Assembly: GCA_012031225.1 (NCBI GenBank)
Contig: JAAUTZ010000004.1
Span: forward strand, 62,409-104,952
DNA from: Chloroflexaceae bacterium
Lineage (GTDB): Bacteria; Chloroflexota; Chloroflexia; Chloroflexales; Chloroflexaceae
DNA: 42,544 bases
Reading direction: 5' to 3'
Of the stretch, positions 15,419 through 23,820 are shown piece after piece (position 1 is the stretch's first letter; each line of letters opens with the position of its first letter). Position numbers and translations under genes: made by a program. The notes beneath the pieces were generated by a model that saw only the letters and a program-made list of their open reading frames with translations, made no database searches and was not told the DNA's origin.

Positions 15419-16174
15419 ATGCTTCTGGCAATTGATACGTCTACGATGCAGAGCGGGCTAGCCTGCTACACCGCCGATGAGCTACTCGGCGAATGTAGCT
15501 GGAACTCCGGGCGCAACCACACCACCCAAGTGCTAGCGCAACTCGATCTCCTGCTGCGCCACATTGGTCGCCGCACCAGTGCCATACAGGCCGTGGCTGT
15601 GGCGCGGGGGCCCGGTAGCTGGAGTGGGCTGCGCGTGGGAATGAGCCTCGCCAAAGGCATTGCGCTAGCGGGCAACCTGCCCCTGCTTGGCATCGGCACC
15701 CTCGATGCGCTGGCCTATCAGCATCAGCAGCCATTGATCCCGATTTACCCCTTGATCAGCTTGGGGCGCGAACGGGTAGCGACAGCCCGCTTTCAGCTTA
15801 CCACCGCATGGCAACGCCAGAGCGAGTACCTCAACCTGAGCCTGCCTGAACTTGCCCACGCCGTCGCCAATGATGATCAGGTCCTCTTCTGTGGCGATAC
15901 ACCTGCCCCGCTGCGTGCGAGCCTGCGTGAGCTACTCGGCCCCCAAGCCCAGTTTGTTGGGGCCGCAACGGCGTTGCGGCGCACGGGCTACCTCGCCGAA
16001 CTTGCGTGGCAACGGCTCCAACGCGGCGAGCAGGATGTGATTGCCACGCTTGAGCCGATCTATCTTGGGGATGCCGTGCGAATCCCAGCGGCAACCACCA
16101 CCGACCACCCGCCCCCAGACCTAACAGACGCGCATCAGCCTGATCTCAGCCCACCGCCCACCCTAGAGGTGTAG
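15419..16174 (+). CDS. tsaB: tRNA threonylcarbamoyladenosine biosynthesis protein TsaB
   Basis: TsaB is the catalytically silent ASKHA-fold partner that pairs with TsaD in t6A synthesis. The N-terminus MLLAIDTSTMQSGLACY, the segment AVARGPGSWSGLRVGMSLAKG and LGIGTLDALA are characteristic. The length is 251 residues. The last 25 or so are Pro/Asp/Thr-rich and look like a disordered extension not found in shorter homologues. An AAGGAGAA ribosome-binding site precedes the ATG at 15419. It is downstream of tsaE and probably cotranscribed. Confidence 0.92.
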   Translation: MLLAIDTSTMQSGLACYTADELLGECSWNSGRNHTTQVLAQLDLLLRHIGRRTSAIQAVAVARGPGSWSGLRVGMSLAKGIALAGNLPLLGIGTLDALAYQHQQPLIPIYPLISLGRERVATARFQLTTAWQRQSEYLNLSLPELAHAVANDDQVLFCGDTPAPLRASLRELLGPQAQFVGAATALRRTGYLAELAWQRLQRGEQDVIATLEPIYLGDAVRIPAATTTDHPPPDLTDAHQPDLSPPPTLEV

Positions 16175-16182
16175 GCATACGC

Positions 16183-16188
16183 TATAAT
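16183..16188 (+). promoter_or_regulatory. Consensus -10 TATAAT upstream of the FHA genes
   Basis: TATAAT at 16183-16188 lies 50 bp before the ATG at 16238, just after the tsaB stop. It lacks the TGn extension and an obvious -35. It suggests that the FHA pair can be transcribed separately from tsaEB. Confidence 0.5.
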
Positions 16189-16237
16189 AGAGCGGGAAGA
16201 TCATTGCCACAAGACCAACGCAGGAGGAGCCAACGGT

Positions 16238-16972
16238 ATGTCTGCCCTCAACCGCTTTGAGCAATTTATGGAAAGCATGGTCGAGGACTCGGTAGCGCGG
16301 CTATTCCGTAGCCCAGTGCAGCCCGCCGAGATCGCCAAACGCCTTGAGCGGGCGATGGAGAGCAACCAAACGATCAGTGTGCGCCGCGTGATCGTACCGC
16401 ACCACTACCGCGTCTACCTGCACCCCCAAGATTACCGTGACTTCCCTGCCCATCTACGCCTCGATCTAGAGCGCGAAATGGCAACCTACCTCAATGATCT
16501 AGCTCTCGAGCGTAAATTCACGCTGCTCGAACACCCCAAAGTGCTGATGTCCGAAGACCCCGCCGTGCCCCGCCGCACAATCCAAGTGGCTATCGAGACG
16601 GCTGACCCTCATGCCGGCGATGCCAACAGCAGCACCCAAGTCCTCTCGGCAACGGGCCAGCAGCACGCCAATGCTCGCAATGGGCGCACCGCCGCACTAC
16701 TGATCGAGACCACCGGCGGTATGCACCGCATGCCGCTTGCCAGCACGCTACTCACGATTGGGCGCGGGCTGAACAACGACATCATCCTCGAAGATACGCG
16801 GGTATCGCGCAACCACGCCCAACTGCGCTACAAGTCGCGCCGCTTCTGGATCAACGATCTCAGTACAACCAACGGAACCTTCATCAATGGGGAACGGATC
16901 AGCGAAGCCGATCTGCGGCACGGCGATGTCATCTCGCTCGGCGGGCTAGAGCTGACGTTTGAGGAAGGGTAA
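16238..16972 (+). CDS. fhaA: FhaA-type protein (DUF3662 plus FHA domain)
   Basis: The 244-residue product has the two-domain layout of actinobacterial FhaA. The N-terminal DUF3662-type domain covers about residues 1-120 (MSALNRFEQFMESMVED, PAEIAKRLERAME, VPHHYRVYLHPQDY). A variable linker follows, then a C-terminal FHA phosphothreonine-binding domain from about 150 to 244, with IGRGLNNDIIL, VSRNHAQL and the NGTFINGE loop. It should bind Thr-phosphorylated partners of a Ser/Thr kinase; in actinobacteria such proteins act in cell-wall control. AGGAGGAG lies 7 nt before the ATG. No kinase is adjacent. The gap to fhaB is only 11 bp, so the two form an operon. Confidence 0.88.
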   Translation: MSALNRFEQFMESMVEDSVARLFRSPVQPAEIAKRLERAMESNQTISVRRVIVPHHYRVYLHPQDYRDFPAHLRLDLEREMATYLNDLALERKFTLLEHPKVLMSEDPAVPRRTIQVAIETADPHAGDANSSTQVLSATGQQHANARNGRTAALLIETTGGMHRMPLASTLLTIGRGLNNDIILEDTRVSRNHAQLRYKSRRFWINDLSTTNGTFINGERISEADLRHGDVISLGGLELTFEEG

Positions 16973-16983
16973 GCCCCCTACCC

Positions 16984-17436
16984 ATGATTGACTTCTCGGC
17001 AATCTCCATCAATGTGCTCGTGCTGATCCTGCGCCTCGTGGTAGTGGTGCTGCTGTATACCTTCTTGTGGCAGGTACTCCGCACCATCACGAGTGACCTG
17101 CGGCGCGGGGTGACTCCCATTGTTGAAGAATCTTCACCCTATGGGCAGTTTATTTTAGTCAGTGCAGGGCAGACCGGGCTATCGGTGGGCAAGTCTTTCC
17201 CGCTCCAGCCAGTCACGAGCATCGGGCGAAGCCTTGACAGCGATATTGCCTTAAATGATGGCTTTATGTCCGCCGACCATGCCCGCCTAGAGCTACGCGA
17301 CGAAGGCTGGGTGCTGCACGATTTGGGCAGCACGAACGGTACATTTGTCAATGGTTTTGAAGTCAAAAGCGCAACGATTGTCTACAATGGCGACGTAGTG
17401 CGGGTTGGGCGTGTCGAGTTGCGGATGGTCTTGTGA
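16984..17436 (+). CDS. fhaB: FhaB-type membrane-anchored FHA-domain protein
   Basis: This 150-residue protein has one N-terminal transmembrane helix (about residues 5-32, very Val/Leu-rich), a short linker, and a C-terminal FHA domain (about 70-148). The FHA signature pieces are IGRSLDSDIALND, SADHARLEL, LGSTNGTFVNG and a final VRVGRVELRMV strand. The layout is that of FhaB/FipA, which recruits phosphorylated partners to the inner face of the membrane. It follows fhaA closely. The complex I promoter lies directly after its stop codon. Confidence 0.87.
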   Translation: MIDFSAISINVLVLILRLVVVVLLYTFLWQVLRTITSDLRRGVTPIVEESSPYGQFILVSAGQTGLSVGKSFPLQPVTSIGRSLDSDIALNDGFMSADHARLELRDEGWVLHDLGSTNGTFVNGFEVKSATIVYNGDVVRVGRVELRMVL

Positions 17437-17439
17437 GAG

Positions 17440-17469
17440 TTGTAGCAGATTGGCGACTTAGTGTATAAT
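17440..17469 (+). promoter_or_regulatory. Promoter of the nuo operon (TTGTAG-N18-TATAAT)
   Basis: A -35-like TTGTAG (17440-17445), an 18-bp spacer and consensus TATAAT (17464-17469) lie 57 bp upstream of nuoA. TG directly abuts the -10. It is the only strong promoter seen between the FHA genes and the 14.6-kb complex I operon. Confidence 0.65.
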
Positions 17470-17526
17470 GGCGGTAGAGAAGTCAATGAAGTGATGTGTC
17501 AGCCTGAATGAACAGGACAAGAGCCA

Positions 17527-17883
17527 ATGTACGATAACTACGTATTTCTCGGACTCTTTCTGATTGCCGCAATCAGTTTCCCGGTGCTGCCGCTTATCGT
17601 AGCCCGTCTGATTCGTCCCAAACGCCCAACCCCGATCAAGCAATCCACGTATGAATGTGGCTTGGAAGTGATTGGGGATTTCCACGTCCAATTCAAGATT
17701 CAATACTACCTGTATGCCCTCGCCTTCGTCATCTTTGATATAGAGGTGGTGTTCCTGTATCCGTGGGCGGTAGCCTACCCAGAGCTAGGCATGCCCGCCC
17801 TGTTTGCGATGCTGATCTTTCTCGCTATCCTCGCCTTTTCGCTGGTGTACGACTGGCGCAAGGGTGCGCTGGAATGGATTTAA
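17527..17883 (+). CDS. nuoA: Complex I membrane subunit NuoA
   Basis: NuoA is a three-helix subunit of the membrane arm of NADH:quinone oxidoreductase, near the quinone site. The 118-residue product shows TM1 at about 5-27. The conserved [11 protein letters not shown] segment (cytoplasmic loop) leads to [23 protein letters not shown], the diagnostic TM2 with acidic residues, and then TM3. The start at 17527 gives the correct N-terminus. First gene of the operon; nuoB follows after 6 bp. Confidence 0.96.
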   Translation: MYDNYVFLGLFLIAAISFPVLPLIVARLIRPKRPTPIKQSTYECGLEVIGDFHVQFKIQYYLYALAFVIFDIEVVFLYPWAVAYPELGMPALFAMLIFLAILAFSLVYDWRKGALEWI

Positions 17884-17889
17884 CCCACA

Positions 17890-18684
17890 ATGAGTACCGA
17901 CGATCTGCACCAACTTCAGCTTGATGCCGAACAGCGCGGGGTCTATCTCTCCACGCTGAACCGGTTCTACAATTGGGGGCGGCGTTCATCCGTCTGGCCC
18001 TTGTCGTTTGGGCTAGCCTGCTGTGCCATCGAGATGATGGCGTGGGGACTGAGCCGCTACGACGTGTCACGTTTTGGAGCCGAGCTGTTCCGCGCTAGCC
18101 CACGCCAAGCCGACCTGATGATCGTGGCGGGCACGGTGACGAAGAAGATGGCTCCACAGGTGGTGCGCCTATACAACCAAATGGCGGAACCGCGTTATGT
18201 CATCTCGATGGGGGCGTGTGCCACCTCTGGCGGGCCCTTCCGCGACGGCTACAACGTGCTACGCGGGATTGATCTGTTTATTCCGGTGGATGTGTATATC
18301 CCCGGCTGCCCCCCGCGCCCCGAAGCCCTGCTGCACGCCTTGATTACCTTGCAGCAGCAGATTGACCGCCAAGAGCTAGGGCGCATGCGCTGGTATGGTA
18401 ACGATAAGCCCCATGCCACTGAAGATTTCCCGGTGCCTGAGTATGGGACCCAAGGGCTTGAGATCAACGGGCAATTGGCTGATCCCGTCGGGGGCTTGCC
18501 ACTGGTGAGTGCCTACACCTCGCCAGAGATGGGCGAAATCAAAAGCGGCGTGCTTGAGCATCCCGAAGTGGTACGCCACTTCCCGATCCTTGATGCGACA
18601 GTGGAACTGGAACACGCGCTGAAAGCGAAGGGCATCTCGCCCGAAATTGCTGCCAACGATCTGAAGCGCAAGGAAGTGGAGTAG
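17890..18684 (+). CDS. nuoB: Complex I subunit NuoB (N2 cluster)
   Basis: NuoB carries the terminal 4Fe-4S cluster N2 that passes electrons to quinone. The ligand cysteines are visible in [14 protein letters not shown] (two adjacent Cys), MGACATSGG and [10 protein letters not shown]. The [18 protein letters not shown] segment is typical. At 264 residues it is longer than many NuoB proteins (about 160-220). The extra residues form a C-terminal tail that ends with Glu/Lys-rich sequence and probably contacts the neighbouring NuoC/D. Very tight spacing on both sides supports one mRNA. Confidence 0.96.
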   Translation: MSTDDLHQLQLDAEQRGVYLSTLNRFYNWGRRSSVWPLSFGLACCAIEMMAWGLSRYDVSRFGAELFRASPRQADLMIVAGTVTKKMAPQVVRLYNQMAEPRYVISMGACATSGGPFRDGYNVLRGIDLFIPVDVYIPGCPPRPEALLHALITLQQQIDRQELGRMRWYGNDKPHATEDFPVPEYGTQGLEINGQLADPVGGLPLVSAYTSPEMGEIKSGVLEHPEVVRHFPILDATVELEHALKAKGISPEIAANDLKRKEVE

Positions 18685-18689
18685 CTGTT

Positions 18690-19199
18690 ATGTCTCCTAC
18701 ACCAGATCCAAGCCCTAGCCCGCGTGATCTCCTGCGCGAGCAACTCGCTACGGTGTTGCCCCATGCCTGCGTGGCGTTGCCGGACGATCTGCCAGAGCTG
18801 ATCCGCACCGCCGATGTCGTTGTGCATGCTGATGCACTACCAGAGGTCGTGCCGTTTGTGATTGATCAACTCGGTTATGGACTGCTCTCCGATATAGCCG
18901 CCGTAGATTACTTTGAACACGGACTGTTTGAGTTGGTCTACCGCTTCTACAGTATTGGTGGCGGGGGCGATCTGGTCATCAAGGTGCGGGTTCCCCGTGA
19001 GCAACCGGACGTACCCTCGCTCATGCCGATCTTGCCGGGCGCAATGCTGCACGAACGGGAAGCCTACGATCTGTTTGGGATTAGATTTATTGGCCACCCC
19101 GACCTGCGCCGGATTTACATGTGGGATGAGTTTGAAGGCTTTCCCATGCGGAAGGACTTCCCGAAGCAGGGCGATAACTATATAGGAGAGGGCGCATAG
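18690..19199 (+). CDS. nuoC: Complex I subunit NuoC (30-kDa subunit)
   Basis: This 169-residue hydrophilic subunit belongs to the connecting part of complex I. The family signature is clear: [18 protein letters not shown] followed by [26 protein letters not shown]. It is a separate gene, not fused to nuoD. The N-terminus is short and Pro-rich. It starts 5 bp after nuoB and ends 13 bp before nuoD. Confidence 0.95.
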   Translation: MSPTPDPSPSPRDLLREQLATVLPHACVALPDDLPELIRTADVVVHADALPEVVPFVIDQLGYGLLSDIAAVDYFEHGLFELVYRFYSIGGGGDLVIKVRVPREQPDVPSLMPILPGAMLHEREAYDLFGIRFIGHPDLRRIYMWDEFEGFPMRKDFPKQGDNYIGEGA

Positions 19200-19212
19200 T
19201 CGCCACACCACT

Positions 19213-20322
19213 ATGATTACGACCGACGAACTCCAGATTAACATTGGCCCCCAGCACCCCTCGACGCACGGCGTATTTCGTATGCTGCTCACCGTAGATG
19301 GCGAGACGGTTGTCCATCTTGAACCCGTCTTTGGCTACCTGCACCGCAACCACGAACAGCTCGCCGAAGTGAATACCTATCTGCAAAATATGCCCTACAC
19401 GGATCGGCTGGACTACTTCAATTCGATGGCGAACAACCACGCCTATGCCCTCGCCGTTGAGAAGCTGGCCGGGATTGAAGTACCCGAACGCGCCGAGTAT
19501 ATCCGCGTGCTGATGGTTGAGCTGACCCGAATCCTCAACCACGCGGGCGCACTTGGCTTTATGATCAATGATATGGGCGCGTGGCAAACGCCGCTCGCGT
19601 TTGGCATTCGGGAGCGCGAGAAGATTCTCGACCTGTTTGAGCTAGTCAGTGGCGCACGGATGATGTGCAACTACTTCCGCTTCGGGGGCGTGGTGCGCGA
19701 CATTCCCGATGAGTTCATCCCGCGCATGAAGAAGCTCATGATCGCAATGCCAGCCTATATGGATGAGCTAGAGCGACTGCTGCGTGAGAACGAGATCTTG
19801 CTCGCCCGCAGTGAAGGGATTGGCATTTTGCCGCGTGAGGTCGCGGTGTCGTATGGTGTGACCGGCCCCGTGTTGCGCGGCAGTGGCATTGCCTACGACA
19901 TCCGCAAGGCCGAGCCGTACAGCATCTATGATCGCTTTGACTTCGATGTGCCCGTCGGCAGCGTCGGCGATGTGTATGATCGTTTTCTGGTGCGGATCGA
20001 GGAGATGCGCCAGAGCCGCCGGATCTTGGAGCAGATCATCGAGCAACTGCCGGATGCAAGCGGCGGGCATATCAACCCCAAAGCCCGCCAGAACGTGCGC
20101 CCGCCCGTTGGCGATGCCTATGCGCGGGTTGAGTCGCCCAAAGGTGAATTAGGCTTCTATCTGGTCAGCGATGGGGGCACCAAGCCCTACCGCTACAAAG
20201 TGCGTGCGCCCTCGTTTATCAATCTCACCCCGCTCGGTGATATGTGTCGCGGCTACAAAGTCGCCGATATTGTGGTCATTTTAGGCAGCATTGATATAGT
20301 GATGGGCGAGGTAGACCGATGA
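19213..20322 (+). CDS. nuoD: Complex I subunit NuoD (49-kDa subunit)
   Basis: NuoD forms the quinone-binding cavity with NuoB. The 369-residue product opens with [20 protein letters not shown], followed by [12 protein letters not shown], and closes with [12 protein letters not shown], the family terminus. The quinone-site His is kept in QHPSTHG. The HRNHEQ sequence replaces the more usual HRG-x-EK seen in enterobacterial NuoD. The stop overlaps the nuoI start by 4 bp (ATGA), implying translational coupling. Confidence 0.96.
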   Translation: MITTDELQINIGPQHPSTHGVFRMLLTVDGETVVHLEPVFGYLHRNHEQLAEVNTYLQNMPYTDRLDYFNSMANNHAYALAVEKLAGIEVPERAEYIRVLMVELTRILNHAGALGFMINDMGAWQTPLAFGIREREKILDLFELVSGARMMCNYFRFGGVVRDIPDEFIPRMKKLMIAMPAYMDELERLLRENEILLARSEGIGILPREVAVSYGVTGPVLRGSGIAYDIRKAEPYSIYDRFDFDVPVGSVGDVYDRFLVRIEEMRQSRRILEQIIEQLPDASGGHINPKARQNVRPPVGDAYARVESPKGELGFYLVSDGGTKPYRYKVRAPSFINLTPLGDMCRGYKVADIVVILGSIDIVMGEVDR

Positions 20323-21458
20323 GCAACGACACCCTAACCCACTCCGTCACCTTTACGGAAGCCCCCGCCGCCCTCACGGTGGTGGTTGATCCGACACCCC
20401 AGATTGCACGCGGTAGCGCGGTGATTGTCGAACGCCGCCGCCCGAAGGCCGCCGGATGGAGCCTGCTGCAAGGGCTGGGCGTGGTGGTGGATCACTGGCG
20501 CAAATCGTTCCGCAAGCTGGATGATCCGACGCAGATTGCGGGGACCTTCACGACGGAGTACCCCGAAGAACGCCTGCCCCTGCCGGAAGCCTACCGCAAT
20601 ATGCCCATCCTGCTTTTTGATGATGCCACCGGGCACGAACTCTGCACCTCTTGCTTCCAGTGTCAGCGGATCTGCCCGCCACAAGTAATCCATATGACGC
20701 AGGCGAAAGACCCTGAAACGGGCAAGCCGGTGCCCGCCGTGAGCGAGTTCATCATCGAGTATGATGCCTGCATGAGTTGTGGCTTTTGCGCGGAGGTATG
20801 CCCCTTCGATGCGATCAAGATGGACCACGACTTTGAACTCTCGACGGCCAACCACCCTAGCCTAACGGTGCATAAAGCTGGACTGTTGCGCCCCGTCTCC
20901 TATTACCAATCTATTGCCCCGACCTTCTGGGCCGAAGCCGAAGCAAGTGCCTACAAGAAGCTCGAAGCCAATAAGAAGCGGCGACCCGCGAGTATTGGCA
21001 TTGCGCCGCAGATGATCGAGCAGGTCAAGGCGGCGCACGAACTGCGCGACGATCAGCAGGAGGCGGACTCGCCGCCTGCACCTGTCGCCATTGCGCCTGC
21101 CCTCGATGCGGGCCGGGCCGCTACACCGGCAACCGCAAGTGCTGCGCCTGCTGCGAGCGACGGCGATCTGCCCACCGACAAAGCCGCCCGCCTCGCTGCG
21201 ATCCGCGCCCGCAATGAAGCCAAGAAAGCCGCTGAGCAAGCTGCCCCCGCCCAAGCGCAACCCGCCGCCGAAGGAGCTGCAACCGCGCTGACCACGCCGG
21301 ATGCGCCGCTCACGGATGCACTGCCTGCCGCAAGCGAGCGAACTGCACCGCCTGCACCTGCCACGCCAGATGCGCCGCTCGATGAGAAAGCCGCCCGCCT
21401 CGCTGCGATCCGGGCCCGCAACGCCGCCAAGAAAGCCGCCCAAGCCGAAGAGGAGTAA
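20319..21458 (+). CDS. nuoI: Complex I ferredoxin-like subunit NuoI with long repeat tail
   Basis: NuoI carries clusters N6a and N6b, the last two stations before N2. Both 4Fe-4S motifs are intact: C109, C112, C115, C119 ([11 protein letters not shown]) and C151, C154, C157, C161 ([11 protein letters not shown]). At 379 residues it is about twice the usual size. After about residue 235 the protein continues as an Ala/Pro-rich low-complexity tail with two copies of [12 protein letters not shown] followed by AKKAA, at residues 288-306 and 357-375. The tail is not interrupted and keeps the frame, so it is part of the gene. It overlaps nuoD by 4 bp and ends 3 bp before nuoH. Confidence 0.93.
   Translation: MSNDTLTHSVTFTEAPAALTVVVDPTPQIARGSAVIVERRRPKAAGWSLLQGLGVVVDHWRKSFRKLDDPTQIAGTFTTEYPEERLPLPEAYRNMPILLFDDATGHELCTSCFQCQRICPPQVIHMTQAKDPETGKPVPAVSEFIIEYDACMSCGFCAEVCPFDAIKMDHDFELSTANHPSLTVHKAGLLRPVSYYQSIAPTFWAEAEASAYKKLEANKKRRPASIGIAPQMIEQVKAAHELRDDQQEADSPPAPVAIAPALDAGRAATPATASAAPAASDGDLPTDKAARLAAIRARNEAKKAAEQAAPAQAQPAAEGAATALTTPDAPLTDALPAASERTAPPAPATPDAPLDEKAARLAAIRARNAAKKAAQAEEE
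21180..21440 (+). repeat. Direct repeat inside the nuoI tail
   Basis: Two near-identical copies of about 53 bp, starting at 21180 and 21387 (each beginning AAAGCCGCCCGCCTCGCTGC), are spaced 207 bp apart, in phase. They encode the [12 protein letters not shown] units. Their near identity at DNA level suggests recent duplication or gene conversion and makes tail-length variation likely. Confidence 0.8.
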
Positions 21459-21461
21459 CCG

Positions 21462-22808
21462 ATGTACGATGTTGTTGATTTCCTGCTCAATACCCAACTC
21501 GGCTTGAACAGCCCCGATTGGGTGGTGATGTTAATCAGCCACCTCGTCGTCGTGGGCATGCTCTTTGCGGTTGCCCCATTGCAAGTACTCTTCCTAACCT
21601 ACTACGAACGCCGTGCTATCGCCCGTATGCAAGATCGCGTGGGCCCCAATCGCGTCGGCTACGAGGGACTACTCCAACCAGTAGCAGATGGCGTGAAGAT
21701 GTTTACCAAAGAGGATATTGTCCCTGATTCGGCGGATAAGATCGTCCACCTGCTCGCCCCAATTGTCGCCGCTGCACCTGTGCTGTATATGTTTGCGGTG
21801 CTGCCGTGGGGGCCAAATATGATCGCCGTAGATTTGCCCACCGGCTTGCTGTTCTTCTTTGCGATCTCCTCGATCAGCACCGTCGGCTTGCTAATGGCCG
21901 GCTGGGCGAGCAACAACAAATTCGCCCTACTGGGGGCAATGCGGGCGGTGGCCCAAGTCGTCTCGTATGAGATTCCCGCCCTGCTCAGCCTCCTGTTTGC
22001 GGTGATGTTCGCCGGCAGCATGTCACTGATGGCGATTGTCGAGGCGCAGGGGGGGCTGTTCATCAGCACCACCGATGTGCCGAGCGTCCCCGATCTGGGG
22101 CTAGGCTGGTTTGTGTTTACCCCCGTCGGCTTCCTTGCGTTTGTGTGCTTCTTCATTGCCGCCCTTGCCGAAGGCGAACGTACCCCCTTCGATATTCCCG
22201 AAGCCGACTCCGAGATTGTCGCAGGCTATATGACCGAGTATAGCGGCATGAAGTTTGCGATGTTCTACCTCGCGCAATACATTCTGAACTTCCTGCTGTG
22301 TGCAATCACGGCGACGATCTTCTTTGGCGGCTGGCAAGGGCCCGGTGTTGCGTGGCTGGTGAGCCAAAGCCTGAGTGCTGACAATCCGGCGGGCAACCCC
22401 GTGTATAATGTGCTGGCAGGCATGCTGGGTACGTTCTACCTGTTGGCTAAAACGTATATGTTCTTCTTTGTGATGGTTGCCTTGCGCGGAGCCTTCCCGC
22501 GCCTACGGATTGACCAACTGATGAATTTCGGCTGGAAGTTTCTGATCCCGCTCACCATGATCAACATCCTGAGTGCCGCGCTCTGGATTGCGATCACCCG
22601 TTGGGGCACGGCGCAGGGCTTCGGCATCATCGAATTTGCAGGCGAGCCGGGCAATCTCGTGCGTTGGGTGATCGCCTTTGCCGTGACACTCGTCATCAAT
22701 GTTGCCGCGTATTGGTTCCTTGCCCGCTTGAATGTACAGGATCACGCCGCCCGCCAAGCGGCCCTGACCGCCGGAGGGCTAGCCGTATCGCCGCCCCGCT
22801 CAGCCTAA
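21462..22808 (+). CDS. nuoH: Complex I membrane subunit NuoH
   Basis: NuoH bridges the quinone cavity and the membrane arm. The product shows YYERRAIARMQDRVGPNRVG, KEDIVPDSADK, an AEGERTPFDIPEADSEIVAG loop rich in the conserved acidic residues, and YSGMKFAMFYLAQY. At 448 residues it is longer than the usual 320-350. The extra length comes from an extended loop with an Asn/Gly/Pro segment near residues 300-320 and a C-terminal extension. It starts 3 bp after nuoI. Confidence 0.95.
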   Translation: MYDVVDFLLNTQLGLNSPDWVVMLISHLVVVGMLFAVAPLQVLFLTYYERRAIARMQDRVGPNRVGYEGLLQPVADGVKMFTKEDIVPDSADKIVHLLAPIVAAAPVLYMFAVLPWGPNMIAVDLPTGLLFFFAISSISTVGLLMAGWASNNKFALLGAMRAVAQVVSYEIPALLSLLFAVMFAGSMSLMAIVEAQGGLFISTTDVPSVPDLGLGWFVFTPVGFLAFVCFFIAALAEGERTPFDIPEADSEIVAGYMTEYSGMKFAMFYLAQYILNFLLCAITATIFFGGWQGPGVAWLVSQSLSADNPAGNPVYNVLAGMLGTFYLLAKTYMFFFVMVALRGAFPRLRIDQLMNFGWKFLIPLTMINILSAALWIAITRWGTAQGFGIIEFAGEPGNLVRWVIAFAVTLVINVAAYWFLARLNVQDHAARQAALTAGGLAVSPPRSA

Positions 22809-22839
22809 GCGCGGCGTAGCACGAGACGAAGGAGCGCGT

Positions 22840-23502
22840 GTGGACCTAGTTGTCCAGATCATGTTTGGCGTAACCGGTCTGCTCATTCTGGGGGCAGCCT
22901 TCATGGTCGTATCGGTGCGAAACATCATCCATGCAGCACTGTGGCTGATCACCTGCTTCTTCGGCATCGCCATGCTGTATCTGTTGCTACAGGCTGAGTT
23001 TCTGGCTATCGTGCAAATCCTGCTGTATATCGGGGCAGTTGCCGTACTCGTGCTATTTGCGGTGATGCTCACGCGCCAGATTGACGATCCCGATGAGCCA
23101 GTCCTGTTCCAACGCTGGCGTTCGACGCTGCTGATCACGGCGATCCTATTTGCAGCAGTCCTTGTCCCGACAATCTATAACCACAATTGGCTAATCTTCG
23201 CCGACCCGCAACCCGCCTTCGCAGGCCCCCGCGAACTCGGCTTCGCCTTTATGAATGCCTATCTCCTGCCCTTCCAAATTGCCGCTGTGTTGCTCTTGGC
23301 GGCTCTCGTTGGGGCAATCATTATTGCAATGGAAGATCAGGAGCAACGCCGGGTGCGCGTGCTGACCCTCGCGGAGGAGGTAGCCCTGCGGGGCGAGCGG
23401 GAGCCAAGCCCACCCACTCGCCCCGCCAATCCACAACCCGCGAGCAGCAGCAGCAACCCCACCCCACCACCCGCACCTGAGCAAGCAGGAGAAGGCGCGT
23501 GA
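22840..23502 (+). CDS. nuoJ: Complex I membrane subunit NuoJ
   Basis: This 220-residue subunit has five hydrophobic helices: LDLV-type TM1, NIIHAALWLITCFFGIAM, an AEFLAIVQILLYIGAVAVL helix carrying the conserved Glu, and two further helices up to about residue 170. The last 50 residues are a Pro/Ser-rich soluble tail. The GTG start at 22840 follows GAAGGAG. The stop overlaps nuoK by 4 bp (GTGA). Confidence 0.94.
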   Translation: MDLVVQIMFGVTGLLILGAAFMVVSVRNIIHAALWLITCFFGIAMLYLLLQAEFLAIVQILLYIGAVAVLVLFAVMLTRQIDDPDEPVLFQRWRSTLLITAILFAAVLVPTIYNHNWLIFADPQPAFAGPRELGFAFMNAYLLPFQIAAVLLLAALVGAIIIAMEDQEQRRVRVLTLAEEVALRGEREPSPPTRPANPQPASSSSNPTPPPAPEQAGEGA

Positions 23503-23816
23503 TTAGTGCAGTTCCCCTTGAATGGGTCTTAATCCTTGCCTCCGGGCTATTCTGTGTCGGATTATTCGGGGCCCTCTCGCGGCGGCATGCGGTAAGTATG
23601 CTCATGGGCATTGAACTAATGCTCAATGCCGTCAATATCAATCTCGTAGCATTCTGGCGATATACCCAACCGGACGAAGTGGGCGGCATGATCTTCGCCC
23701 TGTTTGTGATTGTGGTGGCCGCAGCCGAGGCGGCAGTTGGCTTGGCAATGGCGATTGCAATCTACCGCACATGGCAGACGGTGAATGTAGACAGCGTAGA
23801 CTCGCTGCGGGGGTAA
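23499..23816 (+). CDS. nuoK: Complex I membrane subunit NuoK
   Basis: This 105-residue, three-helix subunit carries the two membrane glutamates needed for coupling: MGIELMLNAVNINLVAFW and VVAAAEAAVGLAMAIAIYR. The GTG start lies inside the nuoJ stop (GTGA), and nuoL follows after 4 bp. Length and motifs are standard. Confidence 0.95.
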   Translation: MISAVPLEWVLILASGLFCVGLFGALSRRHAVSMLMGIELMLNAVNINLVAFWRYTQPDEVGGMIFALFVIVVAAAEAAVGLAMAIAIYRTWQTVNVDSVDSLRG

Positions 23817-23820
23817 AGCG

